Shown here in pieces: positions 40,801 to 48,429 of a stretch of DNA of 49,847 nt. The notes beneath the pieces were generated by a model. That model saw only the letters and a program-made list of their open reading frames with translations, was not told where the DNA came from and ran no database searches. The DNA is taken from NCBI RefSeq assembly GCF_000003605.2, contig NW_003136828.1:153800-203646 (forward strand), written 5' to 3'. The stretch comes from Saccoglossus kowalevskii (Eukaryota; Hemichordata; Enteropneusta; Harrimaniidae). Position numbers and translations under genes: made by a program. Within the stretch, counting starts at the first letter, position 1, and each line of letters opens with the position of its first letter.

Positions 40801-43800
40801 ACACGCTGTACATGGAGCCCGGCAGGTAAGAGAGTGTCATATCTAAATTGCAATTGTAGGGATGATATATGGTATAAATGGCTAATGTAAATTTATACGA
40901 ACATAATCATGTCTTTAGTTTTAAACTCCACTTTCTACATGTTGTAGTTTCAATCACTGATTTAAATTAAATACTTGTACTTGTATGCAGAACATTGTTC
41001 ACGGAGCTCATAGTATGTAACGTCGGTCATCTATGTGCAATCGGATCGTCATTACAGACAACAGTAATCAGTGAGTAGTGTACATTTATACTTTCGTTGC
41101 TATGTCTTGCAAATATATTGAACAGTCCAAATCCAAATACAATAATGCCATTTTATTTTTATACCATAAAGGGCACAATGATACAGTTGTAAAGTCGATG
41201 AATGGCAGTGAAGTAGTGGTCAGACTCGATGATATGGACGATGGCAGTTATACAGTTGTACACATAAAAACAAATGGTAATCCTAGTAACGTTATGAATT
41301 GTAACCGTATTGCTGACATTTTGAAAACCTGCTTTCTTTAATATGTCTTTGGTATTTTGTCATTTCTGTGTAATTGTTGACATTTTGAAAACCTGTTATC
41401 TTTAATATGCCTTTGGTATTTTGTTTTTTCTGTGTAATCGTTGACACCATGTACTAAAATAAGTGAAACAAAACAAATGCTTATATGTTGAGCATTTTGT
41501 GTAATTCCCTCAAATTAGTGTAGATCATTTTTTGGAGCAAACATTTCTTATAACAATTCGAAGCGACTTGTAATTCTTCGTCAGAAACGTGTTTCACAGC
41601 ATAATTCACTGATTCCATCAATGCATTCAATGGACACAGGTCTTCGAAAATATGCAAGTTGGAAATCTTTTGTAGTTACTGATAATGGTAAGGATGCCAG
41701 GGAATAGTTTCAGTACAGGTTTGATGAATGCGACCGCCCATTTATTTAAATTAAACCGTTTGCTGATTGGATGACATTTAACAAACTCATTAATAATAAT
41801 TTATATCCTATATAATGCAATAACATCAATGCTTGATTGGAATTGCAACTGCCATTTTTATCAAATTTTACATTTATAACACGTTCATAACCTCTACAGC
41901 TTTTCGTCGCCCACTGATTTTACCATAAAATATATTTAAAATGGACCCCTGGGTGGCGAGTTTGTTAAACGATATATATCATATGGCATGACTTCATATT
42001 ATCCATGTCCCGTGTTTCCAAATGAATATCGAGTTTTATATAATTCCTTTCTCGAATTGCCAGGAATATCTGAGAATACGTACGTCAGTGCTGGAATATT
42101 AAGCAATGGTGATCTACGTCAACCCTACATATCAGATGCGTCGTTTACTTTCTCACCATTTATTGTTGACCCTGAAGTCACAAGAAATCAGACAAGCCGT
42201 TTTCTGAGACATAGGTAGAATATAATATCAATATAAATGCATAAAATGTAATTAAGTTTATCAATATTTTCACTCCAGGATTTGCTTTCAATTAATTGAT
42301 TGATTGATATATTATTTATTTCATTAAGAATTATGATGTTTCAACGCCCAGCCTTCTACATGACAACAGTTGCACGGAATGCTCTTCTGGGTCCCGTAGA
42401 TATAACTATACAAAGCGAGATGGGTGTGTCTATATCGCAAGCACCGTTGGAACACGAACTCCGGCTACTCTATTGGGATCCTGGTAACATTGCCTGTTAT
42501 GTAGTTATTATGTGACATAATTAATTATTAGACAACTGGGATTGGTCGGCCAAATAATTAAATAATAATTCATTGTTATCAGATAAAAGATCGCTTGGAT
42601 TGATGTAATCATATTAGTTTTGTTGAGTTCAAGGATGCCTGAATATATAATGACCAGCACTGTACATATGTTTTCTGATAGATTTGAGAGAATGGCATGA
42701 TGCAAGTCACACGTGCTCTGACAGTTTCAATGAATACATATACAACACAGTAAATAAATCCATATCATTGAAGGTACGTAACCTTTAATTTCTGTAGTTG
42801 CTGTCAGAAGTGTTGCTGCTGGTAGTGTCGTCTTTGTTGTTGCTCGTTTTGTTTAATTTCCATCACGCATCTTTCTTTTGATATTCAGGTTTGCGGGACA
42901 TATACCAATGATGAACAACAACCATTCCAAAATTTCACAGGTCCAACTCACTTCATGCTTGCTCAAGTGAAAAAAGATTTTGGCAACAGTGCGCCCATCG
43001 TGACGTCGCGTTTGACTGTGATGATACCAGAAGATGGAGGTACTATGATGTATCCAATTACGGCTGTAGATCCTGATAACGACGATATAGTGTTTCAGCT
43101 GACAGAAAATAATTCGACAACATATGGTAAATGCAACATGACGTCACAGGGACTTCTAATGTACAGGCCTTGCTTAGATTGCTTTGGTACAGACAGTGTG
43201 GAATTTACAGTTATTGAACACCGTGATGACATGATTGATCCATTACATACGACAGACGTTTTGGAAATTCACGTGATCGAACAAAATGACAACCCAGACT
43301 TATTCGTTGCCGTAGAGGGCAGCAATATCTTAAACACGTATGAGTATGACATATCTGTGACTGTAGAGGAACGTAATCCCAATAACACTGCTTATGAAGA
43401 TTTTATAGCACAGGTTGGTGCTTATGATCCCGACACTAACGATTACCTAACTTTGACATTCGACTATCCTACACATGGACTGCTGGTTATTGATGACGAA
43501 ATACACGAGTTTAGCTTTGTTCCGCAAAACTGTTCCATGTTTCTCATCGAAGAGGTTACACACATACCAAAAACATTTCAAAACAAAGGCACTGTTATCC
43601 CATACCCATGTGACCTGATGTTGCCTCATGAGATTGATCGTTATGCTTGGGTTGTAACTCGGATTAGATATATACCAAAAGAGCATTACTATGGCCAGGA
43701 TCAATTCCAGATTAATTCAGCGGATAGTGACGGTGCTGTGTCCAGAGTAGCAAAAATTATCGTACATGTTCTAGAAAACCGTTGTGTGAATGGCGGTATT

Positions 43801-45931
43801 TGCAAAGGACCCGCAGAAGATCCAGACTGTTCAAGTCCGCGGCGTAGTGAAGGATTTGATGACTATACTTGCTACTGCCCTCCTGGTTACACGGGTGATT
43901 ATTGCGGTGTTGAAATAAACGAATGTCTATCTAACCCATGTGCTGACAACTTCACTTGTTATGACAAGGTAGGTGTGCAACACTCTAAAACTAATATAAT
44001 CCTACATTGACCCAAATTTAATGTAATCCTTGATGAATTAACTTTCTAGGTATATGGATACATCTGTCAGTGTGACAACATGAATTGGCCATGTGCCCCC
44101 CAAATGGAAAGTAGAAAACTTTATCTGATGGCTGTGTTACTAAGCATACTGTTATTACTTCTGGTATTGCTGAGTATATACATTTATGGCAGGAAGAAAA
44201 ACATGAAAGTTGGGTGAGGTTGTTTTACAATTATGTTGTGATTCGTATGCCATTACAGTGAAAGGCAAAAAGCTTAGAATGTTATATGCGTTTTATAAAT
44301 ACATATATTTTAATAAGAACTGATAGAATTCAAAGTGAGCATTTCAGAAACGACATGGTGATATCATTGTGCGTTCTAATTACTATTAATGAGCTGGGTA
44401 ATTCAACATCTTCATATCAGTAAACCATTAAATAAGTGGACGGTCGCAGGCTTGTGTGCGCATTTTGAACGTAGACAATGTGGAGCTCTCGAGCCAATCA
44501 TTATTAAATATTTGAATTTGGAAGAAAGCTGATGATGTGTATTTACAAATTGTTATAAATATGCTTGCAGACAAAATCAGACAGCTTTCTGCCTTTCACT
44601 GCAATACATTGTATATAGTTCCTATTATACACAGCCCAATGGAAGACAATCTACACAATATAGCAATGGCTGAACGCCAGAAAAGCGGATCGAAGAAAAC
44701 AAACAAAGTTTACCCTTTGCCTATGGAATCACATTTGGAACATCACGGAAAAGATGAGACAGAAGTTGACACGACTAATGACGAAAAGAACATAATCGTT
44801 ATTGAGAAGGGTGTAAACAAATCCGAAGAGGTAAGGACCTTATATATAACTTACATTGATTTTACCGAAATGGCAGAAAACCAACAAAAATACACTTTGA
44901 AAGTTATCTTTTATGTAATCTTAGATCAATAAGCAGATACACAGTGACGTGGAACTCAAAGACGATTTAAACAATGACAGTAATGAAGAGGTTAGTGTCG
45001 AGGGGGTCATGGATGAAAACAAAGAGCCCATTCTGGATGACAGTACGAACAAATTGGAGCAGGTTAGAATTGTGTTTATGAATAATATTGCTGCAGAAAC
45101 TCCATGATTGTCATATTTATAGTGTAAAGAAAACACATTAATTCAATCTGACATATGTGCATGTTCTGTTTCTGCGTTTAGTGGGAATAACATGATGATG
45201 TAAGGTTCAAGGTCCGAGAAAATAAAAATATATACTTGTGTACAGGTTGTCTGCGTGTTTGGCGTCGATAAAGTGTTTGCAGAATTGTCAGTGTTTATTG
45301 TGTAACTCTTGGTTGTTTTAAAACTCTAAATATAGCTTGCTTCATTTTGTCTTAGGATAAGGAAGATAGTAAACATGGCACAATAACAGACAGGAATAAT
45401 CGTATTGCACAACGTTTTGGATTCTTCGACGGTCCTCGTTCAGCGGTAAGTTGATTTGCACAGGCTGTGGTATTCAACATGAGTACAGTACAGTTTTTTT
45501 GCGTTTTCCAAAGTGTCACTCAGGAACTTCTCAACAGTGTTCATTTCAAATGTTAAGTCATGGATTGTAATCTGCATATGCGGTGGCCTAACACTCCGAC
45601 ACCGTGAAGTGGTTGAGATTGTTCAGGACCGCAATCTGATTTAGAACTGACGTTGATGTGGTAAAGCATTGTTTCGCGCAAGCAAACTCATTGTGTGAAA
45701 GTACAATGCAACAAATATAAACCACTGAATATGACGCTCTCTGTGACAGGCGCCTTCAGGCCAAGACAGTCATATGAACACGTGTTCCGCCCTCACAGCG
45801 TACAAAACGCTTGTATCGTAATGTTAACGAATGTGAAGACTAGAACATTTAACAGTATAGATTCCATTATTTATATTTTACAGAAATTTGCATGGACGTT
45901 TAACATCGGTGACCAAGACAACGACAAATAA
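6589..45931 (+). CDS. Giant transmembrane protein: vitellogenin-type lipid-transfer domain, M23-like domain, FN3-like modules, EGF, TM
   Basis: About 89 exons with a combined coding length of about 15.5 kb (about 5,180 codons plus an unknown amount in the 50-N gap). Exon coordinates are given in the segment entries that follow. The order is: signal peptide; LLTP/vitellogenin N-terminal domain (residues ~40-710); helical region (~710-1000); M23-like domain (~1030-1155); linker and cysteine-rich part (~1160-1500); unrecognised beta-rich part (~1500-1850); PAN-like cysteine segment (~1920-1940); about 16 FN3-like modules (~1950-4600); two cadherin/tandem-95-like domains and two EGF domains (~4625-4980); TM helix (~4994-5016); acidic tail of ~155 residues. 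Splice phases match at nearly every join and there is no internal stop exon, which supports one gene. The exceptions are exon 3, the N gap and exon 39. The likely role, by analogy only, is binding or uptake of lipid at the cell surface. Two or more separate transcripts remain possible. Confidence 0.72.
6796..8202 (+). other. Intron 1 (1.4 kb)
   Basis: GTGAGT donor after exon 1 and TTATTTTCAG acceptor before exon 2. The intron holds a GC-richer patch at about 7375-7480 of unknown kind and a DR1-type nuclear receptor site at 7931-7943. No further exon was recognised. Confidence 0.7.
7931..7943 (+). promoter_or_regulatory. DR1 nuclear-receptor half-site pair in intron 1
   Basis: GGGTCA-A-AGGTCA is a perfect direct repeat with 1-bp spacing, the preferred site of HNF4 and RXR heterodimers. 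In vertebrates, HNF4 sites of this type regulate lipoprotein genes such as MTP and apoB. Its place in the first intron of an LLTP gene makes it a plausible enhancer site, but a single match in 50 kb could be chance. Confidence 0.4.
8444..9197 (+). other. Intron 3, nothing recognised
   Basis: GTATGT donor and CACATTAG acceptor. AT-rich, without an evident repeat or exon. Confidence 0.6.
10060..10160 (+). repeat. Possible degenerate tRNA-derived SINE fragment
   Basis: GTTCGAATC at about 10138 resembles a pol III B box. It is preceded at a suitable distance by GAGGTAGTGCGC and CACAGTGACGAGG, which recall a tRNA A box and anticodon arm. It is too decayed for a secure call and lies in intron 6. 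Confidence 0.25.
10834..11762 (+). other. Intron 9, nothing recognised
   Basis: Between a GTAAGT donor and a GGTCACACAG acceptor. T-rich, with two overlapping open frames (11133-11372 and 11317-11547) that resemble no family and have no splice support. Confidence 0.6.
11763..13674 (+). CDS. Exons 10-15: alpha-helical and early beta part of the LLTP domain
   Basis: Exons: 11763-12101, 12343-12477, 12528-12713, 12818-12936, 13237-13418, 13529-13674. The amphipathic helices (LGSAATHATQMALTMKVLLA, FVRLTNPPPEICVDVIEKIA, YNEAAVILSLGTAQSES, QIRKAALFSVARYN, then HEALKELEIHP) match the helical superhelix of vitellogenin-type domains. That includes the R.AAL turn, the proline after the first helix pair and the repeated A..LG pattern. 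Exon 14 has DWHSDFGTIFIGG, which resembles the W...FG strand that opens the following beta region. Exons 11 and 12 are separated by 50 N, so residues or an intron may be missing. Exon 15 ends at a GC donor (13675). Confidence 0.82.
12478..12527. other. Assembly gap of 50 N
   Basis: A run of exactly 50 N inside the LLTP helical region. Frame happens to continue across it, but the length is likely a placeholder. The true gap may contain coding bases or an intron. Confidence 0.98.
13771..16269 (+). CDS. Exons 16-19: helical region after the LLTP domain
   Basis: Exons: 13771-14103, 14215-14357, 15679-15898, 16103-16269. The segment is rich in heptad-like and amphipathic helices, for example FTNLALAAGKLIDDVKDLRR, VVYLDVLNIVERVDSLFNNM, IQQLEDALKSSHFAIEKLF and LSTLKTVNDVLQDVMAPLNG. 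It resembles the long helical stretches of large lipid-transfer proteins but I cannot assign a named domain. Joins keep frame. The 1.3-kb intron 17 (14358-15678) separates exons 17 and 18. Confidence 0.78.
14480..14800 (+). repeat. Probable decayed tRNA-type SINE in intron 17
   Basis: A GC-richer insert in AT-rich intron sequence. TAGCATAGTGCTTGTTGCGTC resembles a pol III A box, and GGTAGACCCAATATTAAATCC a degraded B-box region. It is followed by a unique body (GGGTCTACCCCTACCCTGGG) and a CTATGGGGGAACCTTGG tail. Confidence 0.4.
15425..15585. repeat. Degenerate ~20-bp tandem repeat
   Basis: Units similar to ATGTGGTACAAATTGACC recur about six times with period 18-20 bp in intron 17. A minus-strand open frame over it shows the same short periodicity and is not a gene. 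Confidence 0.65.
16418..17118 (+). CDS. Exons 20-22: M23 (LytM/LECT2-like) peptidase-fold domain, probably inactive
   Basis: Exons: 16418-16568, 16691-16843, 16939-17118. The segment reads CGFGYYP, then TQPGIDLEVEALVAPFDGFA, then VYKGEVIGTVLKSN, then PNIIHLTMTRIG, and ends LNPQPFL. This follows the M23 pattern HpGiDi...V.APfdG.v..., then KG..iG, then HLH, then P..fl. In active M23 enzymes the first zinc-binding H and the D lie in H.G.D, and the second motif is H.H. Here the first H is Q (Q-P-G-I-D), D is kept, and H.H is H-L-T. So two of three expected metal ligands are missing and the domain is likely a non-catalytic binding module, as is LECT2. Without a structure-based alignment the exact ligand assignment is tentative. 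Confidence 0.6.
17352..20393 (+). CDS. Exons 23-29: linker, SAP-like motif and cysteine-rich region
   Basis: Exons: 17352-17526, 17710-17861, 18371-18509, 18633-18845, 19577-19674, 19790-19934, 20281-20393. Exon 23 is a Ser/Pro-rich linker. Exon 25 reads EELDNVQLRLALNQRGVLSY then GNRNRLISQFK, which resembles the SAP helix-turn-helix (L..L..RG....G....L). That is odd in an extracellular protein and may be chance. Exon 26 is cysteine-rich (WCRFDDRCLSAQCCTDVQF, later IQVDVKLDTC) with a C-C pair and seven to eight cysteines, like lumenal disulfide modules; I cannot name it. Exons 27-29 read as the end of a beta module and a helix (FERILDLYNKPDDEITAFMS). Confidence 0.72.
17862..19576 (+). other. 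Introns 24 (17862-18370) and 26 (18846-19576)
   Basis: AT-rich introns on either side of exons 25 and 26. Nothing recognised. Open frames such as 18739-18963 (minus) lie partly over exon 26 and are shadows. Confidence 0.6.
20394..21947 (+). other. Intron 29 (1.55 kb) with an inserted Crypton-type remnant
   Basis: GTACGT donor after exon 29 and TTTTTTAG acceptor before exon 30. About 20,880-21,480 is GC-richer than its surroundings and contains the recombinase remnant listed separately. The rest shows nothing. Confidence 0.7.
21127..21438 (-). pseudogene. Crypton-type tyrosine recombinase remnant
   Basis: Read on the minus strand. A first block (about 21438-21310) reads QPTRVNELDTLMKRICQKPA. 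After a one-base frame change the second block (21302-21127) reads TSHNVRKTTTQHLYDRG, then KIMELSGHRNVQRIMHFSID, then NKQRHMSILS. This is the C-terminal half of a Crypton / KIAA1958-like tyrosine recombinase. H-N-V-R matches the catalytic H..R box and G-H the later catalytic His. In relatives the nucleophile follows as N-Y-S; here the matching position is H-F-S, so the tyrosine is Phe. The frameshift and the missing Tyr mark it as dead. It sits in intron 29 in the opposite sense to the host gene. Confidence 0.75.
21948..24162 (+). CDS. Exons 30-33: beta-rich extracellular segment, family not recognised
   Basis: Exons: 21948-22116, 22270-22340, 22912-23069, 23955-24162. Good splice sites and consistent phases. 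Segments such as LIANIDVSISPLHPNEFSRS, YKLTLQTTASSELSLELDSF, QVRITAESGGYVKIGPSI and TVAFWLQLQVISDPPIV look like alternating beta strands. They may correspond to a further beta sheet of the lipid-transfer protein (LLTPs have large beta regions downstream) or to a new domain. I cannot assign it. Flanking introns 22341-22911 and 23070-23954 show nothing else. Confidence 0.7.
24301..25483 (+). CDS. Exons 34-36: first divergent module and PAN-like cysteine segment
   Basis: Exons: 24301-24513, 24598-24804, 25166-25483. Exon 34 (ELTISAWDDESAVSVTYCIG) resembles the W...D.ESGI..Y.vaiG core of the later modules and may be the first copy. Exon 36 contains RYDYLCGEECLSYPATKCLS followed by FNYDYGDNEICELL. 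This recalls PAN/apple domains (C...C......C.sf.y.....C.L), but it is short and the call is tentative. Intron 35 (24805-25165) shows nothing. Confidence 0.65.
25605..30367 (+). CDS. Exons 37-49: FN3-like module array, part 1
   Basis: Exons: 25605-25728, 25874-26045, 26145-26174, 26399-26493, 26749-26919, 27060-27240, 27361-27527, 27633-27806, 27908-28099, 28270-28449, 28868-29097, 29200-29324, 30202-30367. Modules of about 100-115 residues recur: L.L.HG..Y...v.a.N..G, then SDG, then VD.TPP..G...DG, then I.ANW..F.D.ESGI..Y...G. Clear examples are VIVDTTPPTAGDLFDG, ICANWQDFSDAESGI, LIDVTPPTKGWVKDG, ISANWDEFIDPESGI and VDPTPPE. Exon 39 is very short and uses a weak donor (AA|GTGCGG); it was chosen because it alone restores frame to exon 40 and rebuilds D-V-E-S before YIVDG. 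Introns 46 (28450-28867), 48 (29325-30201) and 49 (30368-31118) hold nothing recognised. Confidence 0.78.
31119..35663 (+). CDS. Exons 50-61: FN3-like module array, part 2
   Basis: Exons: 31119-31278, 31374-31539, 31629-31900, 32052-32266, 32351-32560, 32695-32941, 33032-33244, 33428-33521, 33599-33859, 34072-34208, 35042-35296, 35396-35663. The same module continues with clear cores: FGIDYESGVYTYIVGVG, IVDYEWAIGSFARGEDIQPF, LNHGMKYYVTVRAITGVG, VDATAPEV, VDKTPPNGG, FNDPESGIVAYKFGIG, ADGTPPIPGQV, DSESEIQKYEVALGT and LRDGESYYIIVKATNAIGY. Phases alternate mostly between 1 and 0 but always agree. Intron 59 (34209-35041) includes a run of 10 G at about 34974-34983 and an unsupported open frame. 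Confidence 0.8.
35785..40201 (+). CDS. Exons 62-75: FN3-like module array, part 3
   Basis: Exons: 35785-35914, 35993-36226, 36404-36610, 36741-36915, 37022-37173, 37274-37396, 37528-37663, 37794-37982, 38102-38253, 38367-38545, 38635-38758, 38899-39082, 39386-39558, 40012-40201. Recognisable cores are IDLSPPTEGRLLIGE, VSWDGYFDEESGISQYALQL, ILIDLFDPVPGAVKDGN, MLDITPPKF and CQWAIGSTPGSNDIQDFVSV. Exons 66-73 are more divergent and hold extra cysteines (ECPCCD, ASCPEKCKCLEM, VVQPCIPCVDPCSMYICDDE), perhaps insertions within a module. Exon 68 uses the first of two possible acceptors (CAAATAG|TTTGAA). Intron 74 (39559-40011) contains a dispersed repeat. Confidence 0.77.
39740..39980. repeat. Dispersed repeat with GTATCCTC inverted ends in intron 74
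   Basis: GTAAGTATCCTC at about 39784 and GAGGATACC at about 39943 are inverted with respect to each other. The right part (GTTGTTACGAGGATACC, then GCAAAGTATGC) also occurs as a close copy at 5001-5028. This suggests a small non-autonomous mobile element. Confidence 0.4.
40346..42773 (+). CDS. Exons 76-83: last modules before the cadherin-like domains
   Basis: Exons: 40346-40513, 40603-40825, 40991-41070, 41172-41276, 41538-41687, 42064-42214, 42329-42483, 42682-42773. Exon 76 begins VETIFTPPNVSSM (a TPP turn); exon 77 reads YFKIGTEEGKEDIFPSMQVA, like the ...iGt..G..di.pf part of a module. Later exons are less clear: DDMDDGSYTVVHIKT, YVSAGILSNGDLRQPYI and LLGPVDITIQSEMGVSI. All joins keep frame. 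Intron 79 has a 64-bp tandem duplication, listed separately; intron 80 (41688-42063) shows nothing. Confidence 0.72.
41311..41446. repeat. 64-bp tandem duplication in intron 79
   Basis: TGACATTTTGAAAACCTG recurs at 41314 and 41378, followed by TTTGGTATTTTG and TCTGTGTAAT in both copies, then a third TGACA at about 41442. There are about two copies with few differences, so the event is fairly recent. Confidence 0.85.
42889..44213 (+). CDS. Exons 84-85: cadherin/tandem-95-like domains, two EGF domains and TM helix
   Basis: Exon 84 (42889-43968) is by far the longest exon, 360 codons. It holds two beta-sandwich repeats of cadherin-like/tandem-95 type: MIPEDGGTMMYPITAVDPDN ... DSVEFTVIEHRDD ... 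IHVIEQNDNP, then a second with AYDPDTNDYLTLTFDYPTHG ... GQDQFQINSADSDGAVS. Next is an EGF domain (NRCVNGGICKGP ... YTCYCPPGYTGDYC). A second EGF domain (INECLSNPCADNFTCYDK) is split by the intron and completed in exon 85 (44050-44213) by VYGYICQC. Exon 85 then gives a membrane helix, LYLMAVLLSILLLLLVLLSI followed by YIYG, and a positive stop-transfer stretch, RKKNMK. The topology is type I. The I-N-E-C start suggests a calcium-binding EGF. Confidence 0.88.
44214..44634 (+). other. Intron 85, acceptor choice uncertain
   Basis: Exon 85 ends with two bases of a codon (GTT GG|GTGAGG). The acceptor TATACACAG at 44634 keeps frame. A visible upstream acceptor, GCTTGCAG (ending at about 44568), would put the next exon into a frame that soon stops, shortening the tail. 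Confidence 0.55.
44635..45931 (+). CDS. Exons 86-89: acidic cytoplasmic tail and stop
   Basis: Exons: 44635-44830, 44934-45062, 45356-45445, 45884-45931 (TAA at 45929). The tail has about 155 residues, is rich in Glu, Asp, Lys and Asn (ETEVDTTNDEKNIIVIEKG, DVELKDDLNNDSNEEVSVEG) and is probably disordered. It ends AQRFGFFDGPRSA then KFAWTFNIGDQDNDK; the aromatic end is the only part that looks structured. Exon 87 starts at AAG-CAG, where either AG could be used (a one-codon NAGNAG choice), and has an internal GTTAGT donor at 44991 that could make a shorter form. Introns 87 and 88 (45063-45355, 45446-45883) show nothing else. Confidence 0.7.
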
Positions 45932-46138
45932 AGACACCTGTGAAGCTTGATGATAACATATGTTTGAAAACAAGAATACAATTTGATTTTTTTCTGACTC
46001 CAATATTACGCATTATATAAAACAGAACAGTATGTTGTGAAATGTTTTACTTTCTGTATATTCTGGTATTATCAGCTAGCAACATTAAGTTGCACTCAGA
46101 TTAACATAAAACTGACAAATTCATGTACAATCAATAAA
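45927..46138 (+). promoter_or_regulatory. 3' UTR with poly(A) signals
   Basis: AATAAA overlaps the stop region at 45927-45932. A better-placed AATAAA lies at 46133-46138, about 200 bp after the stop. The latter is the likelier cleavage signal; no transcript evidence is available. Confidence 0.45.
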
Positions 46139-48425
46139 TATATTATGCATACACTTTGTCTGTACAACTTGTATTGCAATACCATCTGATGTGAAGTACT
46201 AGCTTAGTATTCACATCTCATGCCGTCATTGCAAGTTTGAATGATGTATATCATATTGTAATATATGTGTGTTTTAGCACGTAAATAGTCTAAGTCCAAA
46301 ACGAGCATGTTTTTCAGCGAAATAGGTACTACTCGACCCTTAGTCACCACATCACATTTTATGTGATATTAGCCTAGCGTAGGGCGACTTTACACATGAA
46401 ATTGTCTCTAAAATGATATTGTGGTAAAATCTGGTCATCTTTATGTGGTCATATTTAAACAAACAAATGTTCTAATCACAGCTTTTGCCACTTTAATGGA
46501 CACTCAGAGATCAAGATCATATTCAGATAGTGATCATATTACTATAAATAGGTAGTACTAAAGGTTTAGATTCAGGTGCATTGACACTATTAGATAACAC
46601 TCGTATTTAAACAGTAGTTATATTTATATATTGCATTATTTGCCATACCTGATTTTCTATTTTTATTCGTACGGCTTGGACCATGATTATATCCCCGCTA
46701 CACTAGTATTTTAAAAGTTTCGTGTGATTTAAGATACGGTGAATTCCTACTGCACGTGTACGAGTATCTTAAAAATCACCCATAACTCATATCATGGAAA
46801 CATTTTTTGCAACGAGGCTAGACCTAACTCACTGGTTATGTTAACAAGTATTCCTGGACTGTACGTCACCGAGCATTCGTTGCTAATGGTTGCATTGATT
46901 TTGTTGACTGACTTAGGTAGTTTTAAAACAAGTAACGTGATCGCTGTCAATCTTCCTTGTATTCAATATTCGATGCGAAACATTTTCTATTTAGACTACT
47001 CTTAGCTAAAAGACATAGAACGAGAGTTTTTCCAGTTTACAGAAACAACACAGTAAATAAATCCATATCGTTAATGGTACATTACCTAACTTACAAATGT
47101 AAAGACATTTATTGTTTTTGACATTTGACATTGGTTGTTCCTATCGGAGGTGTTGTTTCCCCTTTCGAATTTATAGACACTTTTTATTCGTGTTACCGCT
47201 GTGTCTGAGTAAAGTTGCAACTTCGAACGTTACGTGTTTACTAAGTTAGCCCTGTTTAGAGAGTACCTCAAGCAGAGTTTGAATAGCAATGCATGGCTGA
47301 ATTGTGGGTAGTGTAGAAATAAGTAATGTATTCGTTAAACCGCACAATACGCCATCTTTTGATTAGTATAACTCGCAAACGACTTAATTTTCAGATTTGA
47401 TTTTTGGCCATGTGTTATCCATATCCACGACATTTAAAAAAATTAAGACGTTTTAATACATCATTCTCAGAGCAGCATGCCGATAATACCATTTTTACGT
47501 GAATTTACTTTTTCGGTAAAATATATATCAGTATCAGTGAAAGAAGGTTTTAATTATTAGTTTAAGAAAATCGTGAATACGTCTGAAATCTTAGTTTAAT
47601 AAAACAGTGGATTCAAGTTTTGTTTTCTAATAAAATTCGTGAGTATATATTGTCCTTGTTTTGTAAACATCATTTTGGTGATGGTATATTTTGGGTATGT
47701 TTGTTCATACTGTGTGTTTTGGATACGACCAGCCACTGGGTCGAGATGTCCAGGGTCGAACTCGCGATGTCTAGATACCTCTTTTTGTATCAGGTTAAAT
47801 CTTTAAAAAAGATGAATGGTAAGTTTAAATCGGACGCGAAACTATATTATCAGGTGCTAAATGCACACGCTTTCCTGTCATGCGTGATTTATGCAGATCA
47901 TTCTGTTTTATTTAATCAATAACTATAATTTATAATAATAATTTAGTATTAATCAGTGAATGTGAGCATTCAAATGAGGGAGAGGAGAAGCTAAACTACA
48001 TAGGTCCTCTTGTACCCCAATATGAATCATTATTCTATATTAATATATGGTGTTATAACCTTCGCATATATGCTTATATTATGCGCTCAGAAACTGATGC
48101 GAGCTGTCAATCATGCTGGCTACTACAGTGATGAAGTTACAGTTATGTTACCATAGCAACACAGAAGCCAAATATTAATAGTGAGTCACAAGCAGCCTGA
48201 AAACAACAAGATTACACATTACAACCAGTCATTACAAGCATGAAATTCTCCACCCCTCCCAATACACCCTACAGAATTAATGTTTCCTATACTCATTTGC
48301 ATCTTTGTACAACAAGCTAAGCCAATAAATGCACCTGACTGATCAAACTTTTGACCAACCACTCACTTCTAATTATTGTTGAATGAGGGCGCTATTTACT
48401 AATGAGAGAAATCTTTTATATGAAT
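46139..48425. other. Downstream intergenic region
   Basis: AT-rich. Open frames at 46739-47005 and 47620-47922 (+) have no family resemblance or splice context. It contains a 25-bp exact match to exon 83 at 47045-47069. Nothing else recognised. Confidence 0.6.
47045..47095 (+). pseudogene. Fragment copied from the end of exon 83
   Basis: 47045-47069 is identical over 25 bases to 42742-42766 (within exon 83) and similarity continues past the exon end: GTTAATGGTACATTACCT here against ATTGAAGGTACGTAACCT in the gene. The GGTAC at the splice junction is kept but the donor is not. It looks like a remnant of a local duplication of the 3' part of the gene. Confidence 0.6.
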
Positions 48426-48429
48426 TAAA

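Noticed and set aside
46739-47005. 88-codon open frame downstream of the large gene
   Set aside because: No domain, no splice support and no codon pattern unlike the flanks.
47730-47780. tRNA-like stretch (GGGTCGAACTCGCG)
   Set aside because: Only a partial B-box match. No paired acceptor stem or proper A box could be drawn on either strand.
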